The position numbers and the translations under genes are program-made. The notes under the pieces were generated by a model that was not told the origin of the DNA, made no database searches, and saw only the letters and a list, made by a program, of their open reading frames with translations. Of a stretch of 64,000 nt of DNA, positions 55,073 to 62,883 are shown one piece after another (the first letter of the stretch is position 1; every line of letters begins with the position of its first letter). Origin of the DNA: Paenibacillus kribbensis (GTDB lineage Bacteria > Bacillota > Bacilli > Paenibacillales > Paenibacillaceae); contig NZ_CP020028.1 in the NCBI RefSeq assembly GCF_002240415.1, forward strand, positions 2,753,501-2,817,500, given 5' to 3'.

Positions 55073-55636
55073 ATGTCAACAAAAGATATGACTAAGGCAA
55101 TGTTTGCCGAAGCCTTAGTTGAACTATTGCATAGTGTACCTTTTAAGAAAATTACCGTAAAAATGCTAGCAGATTCCTGTAGCGTTCCACGCCAAACATT
55201 CTATTATCATTTCCATGACAAATTTGAGTTGGTCAATTGGATCTACTCCTCAGATGTAGAAAAAGTAATGTCGGAAAACTCGTCCGAACCATGGAGCACA
55301 GTCACATATCTTTTTTTTCAAAAGCTCAATGAGAAAAGAGCATTTTATAAAAAAGTCTTGGTTGAAAGTGGACAGAATTCATTATTGGAACATTCACACA
55401 CTTATTTTGTAAGTTTATATTTAAATTCACTATCACAATTTGGGACATTCCCAATAAACAAAGATTTGGAATTTTTTATGAATTATCACGCATTTGCATG
55501 CTCCAATATGACCAGACAGTGGCTGCTTAATGAACCGTTCGACACTCCCGAAGAACACAATCGCAAAACGCTTAGTGCCATGCCTCAAATGTTGTATGAT
55601 GAACTAACTAGAGCAGATATTTCCCTCGCGACTTAG
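55073..55636 (+). CDS. TetR-family regulator (DhaS-like)
   Basis: 187 residues from ATG 55073 (AAGGTG upstream; the ATG at 55055 lacks a ribosome site). The helix-turn-helix reads FKKITVKMLADSCSVPRQTFYYHFHDKFELV; the C-terminal domain (FFMNYHAFACSNMTRQWLLNE) is of the type found in the DhaS/YbiH-like group. It faces the nitronate monooxygenase gene and likely represses it. Confidence 0.85.
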   Translation: MSTKDMTKAMFAEALVELLHSVPFKKITVKMLADSCSVPRQTFYYHFHDKFELVNWIYSSDVEKVMSENSSEPWSTVTYLFFQKLNEKRAFYKKVLVESGQNSLLEHSHTYFVSLYLNSLSQFGTFPINKDLEFFMNYHAFACSNMTRQWLLNEPFDTPEEHNRKTLSAMPQMLYDELTRADISLAT

Positions 55637-55641
55637 CATCC

Positions 55642-55672
55642 CCCCCTTTCCTTACAACCCGTGGGAAAGGGG
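55642..55672 (+). terminator. Hairpin after the TetR gene
   Basis: CCCCTTTCC pairs with GGGAAAGGGG; no long T-run follows, so efficiency is uncertain. Confidence 0.5.
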
Positions 55673-55966
55673 CATAGCTAGCCTCTTTCAATGCTGCAAC
55701 CTGCTCATACGTCTAAGTAAGTTCCTTCCTCTCCTACGTAATCTGGCTATGATTAAACAACCTGTAGGATAATCATTTTTCTTGATAGAGTTATAGAGAT
55801 CATCTTCTAGCCCTCGTCTTGAGATGGCATGTGGCGACGTCCGCCATGATCTCCAGCAGCTTACGCTTCAGGTACTTCTGGAAGAAGCCCGGTTTTGCGA
55901 TCGATGGCCGGCGCTCGACTTTAGTTCGGACCATAGCCTCTTGCGGCACTCCTGATCTGCAATTAT
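55673..55966. other. Spacer with a GC-rich 44-codon frame
   Basis: Minus-strand frame 55800-55934 (ATG to TGA) encodes a basic peptide with RRPSIAKPGFFQKYLKRKLL and then EIMADVATCHLKT. Its base composition is clearly richer in G+C than the surroundings, and the frame is open further upstream. I cannot name it; it looks like the tail of a transferred gene. Confidence 0.3.
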
Positions 55967-56455
55967 TTAAAAAAAATCAGAAAAATAAGGCGTCTTCTGT
56001 TCAATGGTATTTTCCAGTAGTTCAATCGTTTCAGGGGCGCACTTGATGCGGCCAATCTTATGCAGATATTCAGGTCGTTTATATCCGAGCAGCATCGTGG
56101 TCATTGTCTGAATGCTAATGCTATCCTCACTTTGTTTATGACTTCGAAATATCTCCCCTTTTCCTTTGGGATCAATTCGTAACGTATACGTTCCCTGATT
56201 CCAGGAGAGTAGCTTCATCAGACCTTGACCGGAGTACTCAGGAAAGGTACCCGCACCTGTCAAGCCACCCATGGCATAAGTTCGGTTGAATATATTAACC
56301 TGTAAAGGATAGGTTGCTACCTGAGAAGCCAGTTTCTCACCATCGAACCAGCCCAACACATCCGCCTGCTGGAGCCCGGGTGACTTGGCACGTATAATTT
56401 CGTCTTCCTCCCAACCTATCTTATGAAGCTCGTTATGATAACGTTTATTGCTCAA
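55967..56455 (-). pseudogene. Eis-type GNAT acetyltransferase, internally deleted
   Basis: The frame joins the N-terminal acetyltransferase part (ADVLGWFDGEKLASQVATYP, GGLTGAGTFPEYSGQGLMK) directly to the C-terminal sterol-carrier-like domain (WNQGTYTLRIDPKGKGEIF ... SDFF). Eis-like proteins are normally about 400 residues; this one has 162, so about 230 central residues including most of the acetyl-CoA site are gone. The fusion is in frame. The start (TTG 56455) is also inside the family's usual N-terminus. Confidence 0.75.
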
Positions 56456-56556
56456 ACGTATTAGATTATTAGAGCTTAAGTCATACGCAAAGTCTCGACA
56501 CTCTTTTTTATAATGAATGATTGTCAGTCACTGTCCTTTTTGAAAAAGGTCCTTCT

Positions 56557-57138
56557 TTAAAGGACCTCAATACCTAGTGCATGTTTAATAAATGTATAAA
56601 GCTCATCTGTTTGTACTTTTGCTTCCATTTCATCTATTTGATCATACAAATAAATCTGCTCGGCGGCTGATTCAATGATACCAATTAGCAGCCGTGCTGT
56701 TCGGTTAACATCCAAAGATGATCGGATAGTTCCTCTGGCTTGCGCCTTGCCTAACAATGTTGACATCCATTTGTAGTAAGGGGCATATATGGACTCCCAT
56801 TCTTTTAAATACTCACTTGATGCAAGCCCTGCAAAGAGGAGCGCAGTCTTCTCACGTTCCTCATTTTGCAATTGAAATACAGTTCGGATTAAAACTTGGA
56901 GTTGTTCTTGAATTGCAGCCTCGGGATCTACATTCTTTTCCAGATAACTTAGTGTTTTTTGGACCATTACTTCAGCAATAGAAGGCATAACGGCTAGTTT
57001 GGATGGAAAATACAAATAAAATGTACCTTGAGCAATACCAGCACGCTTAACTATATCGGACACTTTGGTTTTTTCAATGCCTTTGCTGCTTAGAACTTCA
57101 ATAGCTGCTTGGATAATACGTGCTTTTTTATCTTCGAT
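56557..57138 (-). CDS. TetR-family regulator with apparent AUC start
   Basis: 193 residues if read from the ATC at 57136-57138. That codon lies 8 bases after a perfect AAGGAGG and begins I/M-EDKKARIIQAAIEVLSSKG, a normal TetR N-terminus; the helix-turn-helix continues VSDIVKRAGIAQGTFYLYFPSK. The first standard start, GTG 57063, is 25 codons in and would cut helix 1. A stop codon lies two codons before the ATC. Either the gene uses a rare AUC start at low level or it lost its ATG by one base change. C-terminal ligand domain is intact. Confidence 0.7.
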   Translation of the reverse strand: MEDKKARIIQAAIEVLSSKGIEKTKVSDIVKRAGIAQGTFYLYFPSKLAVMPSIAEVMVQKTLSYLEKNVDPEAAIQEQLQVLIRTVFQLQNEEREKTALLFAGLASSEYLKEWESIYAPYYKWMSTLLGKAQARGTIRSSLDVNRTARLLIGIIESAAEQIYLYDQIDEMEAKVQTDELYTFIKHALGIEVL

Positions 57139-57195
57139 ATTCTAGCCCTCCTTGCATACAATAAATAAATCAGCAACTTTTCCAAAACAACTAAA

Positions 57196-57477
57196 TTAAT
57201 CATCAATGATCTTAGGTCCTATAAACCAAAAGAGTGTTCTTCCCATTGTAAACTTTAATAGTTCACGGTACTCCTCTTTTTCTATTTCTCCACCTAAAAT
57301 CAGCATTTGATATGTTTCTCCTCTTTCTTGAATAGAGAGGTTGGTCTCCTTGTAGCCATGATTCAGATAGAACATCTTTCTTCTTACTCTTTCGTCTTGA
57401 TCCGAAGCTTTTGTTTTTGTGGATTCAATATTTAGAATTATGCGTTTGTCGGAATATTTATCATTATAAATTGGAGC
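57196..57477 (-). pseudogene. GNAT acetyltransferase, C-terminal fragment
   Basis: The minus strand encodes APIYNDKYSDKRIILNIES, later RRKMFYLNHGYKETN and ends GPKIIDD at 57196-57198. NIES and FYLNHGY are the last beta strands of the GNAT fold. A stop precedes the fragment; the acetyl-CoA binding region is missing. Confidence 0.65.
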
Positions 57478-57517
57478 GCTTTACTCCGTAATACTATTGT
57501 TAGCTCCACCACGGTTC

Positions 57518-57643
57518 CGAGAATACCAAGAAATAATGCACCAATCTTATAGACAAAAGAACTATCGTCGTCTGGCGACGCGCTATGATAAATTAAATTC
57601 TACGTTTAAGGCATTTTTGGCCTTGGCATCCATTGTGGTGTAG
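57518..57643 (+). mobile_element. IS5-family transposase 3' fragment
   Basis: 41 codons reading YRRLATRYDKLNSTFKAFLA then LASIVV and a stop match the C-terminus of IS5/IS427-type DDE transposases. The rest of the element and its ends are absent, so it is an immobile scar in the opposite orientation to neighbouring relics. Confidence 0.65.
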
Positions 57644-57710
57644 CTTGCACTGAGTTTGAAAACACGCCCTGGTACGTGATCACGATGATTATATATAATT
57701 ATTCTTAACA

Positions 57711-57742
57711 TAAAAGCCGTCCCTAATGAAAGGACGGCCTTT
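57711..57742 (-). terminator. Terminator of the PTS gene
   Basis: AAAGCCGTCC and GGACGGCCTTT pair with one bulged base; on the minus strand TTTTATG follows. About 70 bases past the PTS stop. Confidence 0.75.
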
Positions 57743-57811
57743 ATATTTGCTATATGCTAATCTAAATCAGACCCATTTGATGCACTGAGTCTCCTTCCTA
57801 ACTAGTTTTGC

Positions 57812-59707
57812 TTAGACAACAAGCGTCAGCAACTTATCTTGTGTCAAAACTGATGAGTTTGTTGTTTCAATAACATCCAAATAATCACTGGTATTCGAGA
57901 TTATAACAGGCGTGATCGGATTGTATCCGGCTTCCTTAATCTTCTCAAGATCAAAATCAATTAATAGATCTCCTTGGCGGACCTGATCTCCTGCCTTTAC
58001 TCGAGGCGTGAAATACTGCCCTTTTAATTGAACGGTATTGATTCCAATATGAATCAGTATCTCCGCGCCATTCTCGGACATTATAATTACAGCATGACCT
58101 GACTTAAGTACAGTACCAATCGTACCGTTCACTGGCGAAAAGGCTTGGCCAACACTCGGGATTATTGCAATACCTTTCCCCATAGCACCTTCTGCAAAGG
58201 CAGGATCGGGAACTTCAGTCAAGGATTTCACATCACCTGTTAATGGGCTGACCAGTATCTCTTTCATTAAGCTCGGCGAACCATCAGTAACATTGACACT
58301 TGCTTCTGGTTGAATAGCCTTTGTTTCTACAGTAGGAGTTTCATTAATTGGCTCAGCTACTGTTACAGCTTTTTTATCCATGTATCCGAAAAGAATCGTC
58401 AGAATTAAACCAATACCCATGGCAGCTGCAATTCCTATTAAATAATACCCAATAGGTTCAAATGCACCGATTGAAAAAATATTTTGGAAGACAAATGCTG
58501 TAGCATACGTATGGAAACCGCCATTAATTGCCCCTCCGATAGCTCCGGCAATAATAACATAGGGAATCGTGCGCTTGTAACGCAGCAATATCCCGTAGAC
58601 AGTCGGCTCAGAGACACCTGCTAACAACAGGCTTAATGTAGAGGAACCAGCAATTGATTTCAAAGGCTTTTCTTTGGATTTAATAAAAACAGCCAGAGCC
58701 ACCCCAGCCATCGCAAAGTTAGAGGCTGCCCACATCGCAAGGATTGGATCGGTTCCATTCGTAAGATTTGCCAGAACGATCGGAATAATGCCCCAATGAA
58801 GGCCAAAAACAACAAGGAAAAAGATTAACCCGCCAATGACAGCTCCTGTCAACAGCCCGCTTACTCCCATGAGATAATTAATGGCATCGGCTATCGCGTT
58901 TCCGACATATACTCCAAATGGGCCAAAGATCATAACAGTGAGCGGTACAATGATGACTAAAGACAATAACGGAACCAAAAACGTCTGCAGCTCTTTATAG
59001 ATGATTTTCTTTAGATATTTCTCCACGTAAGAGAATATCCAAATAGCTACGAACACCGGAAAGACGGTTGACGAATAATCCATTAGGACTACAGGAATGC
59101 CTAGAAATGAAGAAGTTTTTCCATTGGCCAATAACCCCGTAAAATTCGGCTCCATTAATGCTGCACCAATAACTCCACCTACATAAGGATTGACGCCGAA
59201 TTTGAACGCTGCAGAGACACCCAGGAATATAGGCAGGAAATAGAAGACGGCATTTGCTGCTGCAGCCAGGATTAGGTAAGTTCCACTTTCGGCAGAGATC
59301 CATCCAAAAGTTGTGAATAAGGTTAGGAAAGCTTTAAGTATCCCCGCCCCCGCCATAGCAGGCAACAGGGGAGATAAACTTCCAGAAATCACTGCAAAAA
59401 TTCTGGACATGATCTTCTCCTTAGGTTTATCTCCATCCTCGGATGCAGTATTGCCCGCCCCTAGTTTGCTGGTTTTCATAATCTCTTGATACACGTGTGC
59501 AACGTCACTCCCGATAACCACTTGGAATTGACCACCACTTTCTACGACCGATAGCACTCCTTCCAATCTTTTCAGCTTCTCTTTATCGGGTACATGATTG
59601 TCTTTTAAATTAAATCTCAATCGGGTTGCACAATGGACAAGATTCGTGACATTCTCCTCTCCCCCAATGTTCTGCACGATATCTTTGGCTAGTCTTTCGT
59701 ACTTCAT
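57812..59707 (-). CDS. bglP: Beta-glucoside PTS transporter, EIIBCA (BglP type)
   Basis: 631 residues in one chain. EIIB at 1-90 has the phosphorylated Cys26 in LVHCATRLRF. EIIC (about 105-455) has about ten membrane segments, with GVSEPTVYG. EIIA (about 480-625) has the phosphorylated His553 in ILIHIGINTVQL. Such permeases import and phosphorylate aryl-beta-glucosides or related disaccharides. It follows licT behind a RAT/terminator pair, so expression depends on LicT antitermination. No phospho-beta-glucosidase gene follows, which is unusual. Confidence 0.9.
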   Translation of the reverse strand: MKYERLAKDIVQNIGGEENVTNLVHCATRLRFNLKDNHVPDKEKLKRLEGVLSVVESGGQFQVVIGSDVAHVYQEIMKTSKLGAGNTASEDGDKPKEKIMSRIFAVISGSLSPLLPAMAGAGILKAFLTLFTTFGWISAESGTYLILAAAANAVFYFLPIFLGVSAAFKFGVNPYVGGVIGAALMEPNFTGLLANGKTSSFLGIPVVLMDYSSTVFPVFVAIWIFSYVEKYLKKIIYKELQTFLVPLLSLVIIVPLTVMIFGPFGVYVGNAIADAINYLMGVSGLLTGAVIGGLIFFLVVFGLHWGIIPIVLANLTNGTDPILAMWAASNFAMAGVALAVFIKSKEKPLKSIAGSSTLSLLLAGVSEPTVYGILLRYKRTIPYVIIAGAIGGAINGGFHTYATAFVFQNIFSIGAFEPIGYYLIGIAAAMGIGLILTILFGYMDKKAVTVAEPINETPTVETKAIQPEASVNVTDGSPSLMKEILVSPLTGDVKSLTEVPDPAFAEGAMGKGIAIIPSVGQAFSPVNGTIGTVLKSGHAVIIMSENGAEILIHIGINTVQLKGQYFTPRVKAGDQVRQGDLLIDFDLEKIKEAGYNPITPVIISNTSDYLDVIETTNSSVLTQDKLLTLVV

Positions 59708-59750
59708 TTGTTCTCGCTCCTTTATACCTCATTCTTTTTATATGAAACAA

Positions 59751-59809
59751 AAAAACCTGAACAGGTGATAAAGCACACTGAAAACCAGTACACTCATCAC
59801 TTATCCAGG
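59751..59809 (-). terminator. LicT-controlled terminator before the PTS gene
   Basis: CCTGgataagtgatgag pairs with the complementary CAGGTGATAAAG side further downstream, ending in a run of seven T on the minus strand. Its 5' arm overlaps the RAT element at 59807-59836, so only one of the two can form. Confidence 0.75.
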
Positions 59810-59836
59810 CTTTGCCCAACTAATGGTAACAACCCT
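59807..59836 (-). ncRNA. RAT antiterminator element 2
   Basis: A 30-base element on the minus strand beginning AGGGTTGTTAC and ending GGGCAAAGCCT, the LicT/SacY-type RAT consensus, overlapping the terminator in front of the PTS gene. Confidence 0.85.
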
Positions 59837-59853
59837 GCTATTTATTGTAATGG

Positions 59854-60690
59854 CTAATCTCTGCTGGTCACACGCCTAATATGGAGCATGAAATAGACCA
59901 TTTCACCTTCGGTTGTCTCAACTTGATACTCTTCCCGTAAATATGCTCTTACCTTCTCACTGCAGGCAAAAGCTTCAGGATACTTGGCAACGACTTGTTC
60001 GTACAGCTCATCATCCTCAGAAGGAATCGATTCATGACGCATGGTGCGATAAGAAAAATATTTTAAGTGAGTCACAAAGCGGCTATAATTTAACGAATTC
60101 TCATCTAGCTCAATCCCATAATGAAGTGTTACTATATTAAGAATTCCTTGAACCATCTGGGTTACCATTAAGGTCTGCTCCATTTCCTGACCATCCTGCT
60201 GACTATTCACAAAATGCATTGCAATAAAGCCAGCTTCATCTACAGGTAATTTAATTCCTGTTTCCTTTTCAATTAAGTGTAGTGCATGCATTGCCGTGTG
60301 ATATTCTTTCGGATAAAACTTCTGTATCTCCCAGAGCAGCGCATTCTTGAGACTCAATCCCTGTGCGGCGCGCGTAATTGCATAACTAATATGATCTGTA
60401 AGAGCCAGGTAGATATTATTGCTAAAGGAAGTATTTAGATCCTTTACTGCATAACGGATAATTTGATCTGTCAATTCTAGATGCTTTGTAGGAATCTCAC
60501 TCAGTAATGTAGATAGCCGCTCAGATAATTCTTTAGTCTCCATCACGAAAGTCTTCTCAATTCTGGATGGATCTATATTTTCATCTGGATTTTTCCGATA
60601 GGCTAGTCCCTTTCCAATAACAATGATCTCGGATCGATTTGGCCCTTCTACCAATGCAACATTATTGTTGAATATTTTTTTAATCCTCAT
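59854..60690 (-). CDS. licT: BglG-family transcriptional antiterminator
   Basis: 278 residues. The RNA-binding CAT domain is at 1-55 (MRIKKIFNNNVALVEG, GKGLAYRKNPDENID), then PRD1 (about 65-170, DHISYAITRA) and PRD2 (about 172-278, ending YFMLHIRRV). The PRD histidines needed for control by the PTS are present (DHI, MHA, HFVN, HLKYF). It binds RAT hairpins and stops the overlapping terminators from forming when sugar is available. It controls itself and bglP through the two RAT copies. ATG 60690 fits the family start; GTG 60702 has no ribosome site. Confidence 0.92.
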   Translation of the reverse strand: MRIKKIFNNNVALVEGPNRSEIIVIGKGLAYRKNPDENIDPSRIEKTFVMETKELSERLSTLLSEIPTKHLELTDQIIRYAVKDLNTSFSNNIYLALTDHISYAITRAAQGLSLKNALLWEIQKFYPKEYHTAMHALHLIEKETGIKLPVDEAGFIAMHFVNSQQDGQEMEQTLMVTQMVQGILNIVTLHYGIELDENSLNYSRFVTHLKYFSYRTMRHESIPSEDDELYEQVVAKYPEAFACSEKVRAYLREEYQVETTEGEMVYFMLHIRRVTSRD

Positions 60691-60719
60691 GAGTTCGCCC
60701 ACTTTATATTTTTTACTAA

Positions 60720-60776
60720 CAAAAAAAACCTAAACTAATCCAAAACTAAACATAATTTAGTACGGATTGGTTTAGG
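60720..60776 (-). terminator. LicT-controlled terminator before licT
   Basis: CCTAAACCAATCC pairs with the complementary GGATTAGTTTAGG arm, followed by eight T on the minus strand. The arm starts inside the RAT element at 60774-60803. Confidence 0.85.
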
Positions 60777-60803
60777 CTTTGCCTGCATTGCAGTAACAAC
60801 CCT
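60774..60803 (-). ncRNA. RAT antiterminator element 1
   Basis: A 30-base element starting AGGGTTGTTACTGC and ending GCAGGCAAAGCCT on the minus strand. It lies about 12 bases into the transcript from the promoter at 60822-60850. Confidence 0.9.
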
Positions 60804-60821
60804 AATATTAATTGTATAGTT

Positions 60822-60850
60822 ATTATACAGGATGGGGATAGCGTTTTCAA
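60822..60850 (-). promoter_or_regulatory. Promoter of the licT-bglP unit
   Basis: On the minus strand TTGAAA (60845-60850) and TATAAT (60822-60827) are 17 bases apart. Confidence 0.75.
60836..60849. promoter_or_regulatory. cre-like site over the licT -35 box
   Basis: Read on the minus strand, TGAAAACGCTATCC matches 13 of 14 cre consensus positions and covers most of the -35 box, so CcpA binding would directly block the promoter. Confidence 0.7.
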
Positions 60851-61021
60851 CGGAAAAATAATCCCAAATTTGGATTTTGACACCTGTCGTTTAATTTAGA
60901 AATTGCATAGTTAAAATATCACCTGAGCGAGGTTAGCTGTACAGTGTGAATAAACTGTAATTCTCCAATTCAAATAAATTAAATTCAATTACATATAATG
61001 TTATATATATTAGTAAACAAA

Positions 61022-62028
<1,007 letters not shown>

Positions 62029-62053
62029 AAATTAACTCCTTCGCATCTATTTT

Positions 62054-62067
62054 ATTGCAAATGCAAT
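62054..62067. promoter_or_regulatory. MarR operator 1
   Basis: ATTGCAAATGCAAT, dyad TTGCA-N2-TGCAA. It provides the TTGCAA -35-like box for the plus-strand yczE-type promoter. Confidence 0.65.
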
Positions 62068-62100
62068 AAAAATGGTATATATTAAATTTACCCTGATTTT

Positions 62101-62114
62101 GTTGCATTTGCAAC
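62101..62114. promoter_or_regulatory. MarR operator 2
   Basis: GTTGCATTTGCAAC, the same dyad, 47 bases from operator 1 centre to centre. On the minus strand its TTGCAA serves as -35 with TAAATT 17 bases on, for the marR promoter. Confidence 0.65.
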
Positions 62115-62122
62115 ATGGAATT

Positions 62123-62788
62123 ATGATAAAGAGGTCGAGTAAAGTGAGATATATTTTTTTTGTATTAGGAATTTTTATATTATCCCTTGGAATTTCTTTC
62201 ACTATACAATCAGACCTTGGGACTTCACCTTTTGATGCACTTTTGGTAGGACTGTCCATAAATGTGGGGCTTACTGTGGGAAGTTGGGAAATCATAATAG
62301 CTATAATATTGATATGTTGTAATTCACTTTTAAAAAGACAAAGACCAGAAGTTTTGGGGTTGTTAACAGCATTTATAACGGGTATTGGTATTGATATGTG
62401 GCTTTTTTTATTGCACAATTTGATAACACCTGAACTATGGTACAGCAAAGTTGTTTGTTTTGGAATTGGTTTAGTTGTTGTAGGATTAGGAACTGCAATA
62501 TATTTGCAGACAAATTTTGCACCCATTCCAGTTGACCGTTTAACAATAATCATACAAGAATTAACTAGAACAAATCTATTTTTTTCGAGAACATTCATCT
62601 ACCTCATATTCTTGATCATAGCAGTGATTTTAAATGGACCAATTGGCGTTGGAACTTTGTTAACCGTTTGTTTAGGGGGGCTAATACTCAATTGCTTTAT
62701 GCCATTTACTGAAAAAGTACTAGACCGCATATTAACACACTCTGGTACATCACCAAATCATGAGAAAGATAAAAAGCATTCTATATAG
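62123..62788 (+). CDS. YczE/YitT-family integral membrane protein
   Basis: About 221 residues with five or six membrane segments; ISFTIQSDLGTSPFDALLVGL is the YczE/YyaS signature, and NFAPIPVDRLTIII repeats it in the second half. Function of the family is poorly known; YczE affects surfactin production in Bacillus, as I recall. ATG 62123 is listed; GTG 62144 with AGAGG 10 bases upstream is an equally good start. Divergent from marR and probably repressed by it. Confidence 0.75.
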   Translation: MIKRSSKVRYIFFVLGIFILSLGISFTIQSDLGTSPFDALLVGLSINVGLTVGSWEIIIAIILICCNSLLKRQRPEVLGLLTAFITGIGIDMWLFLLHNLITPELWYSKVVCFGIGLVVVGLGTAIYLQTNFAPIPVDRLTIIIQELTRTNLFFSRTFIYLIFLIIAVILNGPIGVGTLLTVCLGGLILNCFMPFTEKVLDRILTHSGTSPNHEKDKKHSI

Positions 62789-62808
62789 ACACCGCGTGAT
62801 GTAAAAAA

Positions 62809-62840
62809 AGAAACCCACGTCTCAAAATGACGGGGTTTCT
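62809..62840 (+). terminator. First terminator after the YczE-like gene
   Basis: AGAAACCCACGTC and GACGGGGTTTCT pair with one mismatch around TCAAAAT. Confidence 0.65.
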
Positions 62841-62849
62841 CGACAATCT

Positions 62850-62868
62850 GAGAGGCCCTAAGCCTCTC
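62850..62868 (+). terminator. Second terminator after the YczE-like gene
   Basis: GAGAGGC and GCCTCTC around CCTAA, followed by TTTTA. It faces the end of the broken GH43 gene. Confidence 0.65.
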
Positions 62869-62883
62869 TTTTATGCCTTCCGA

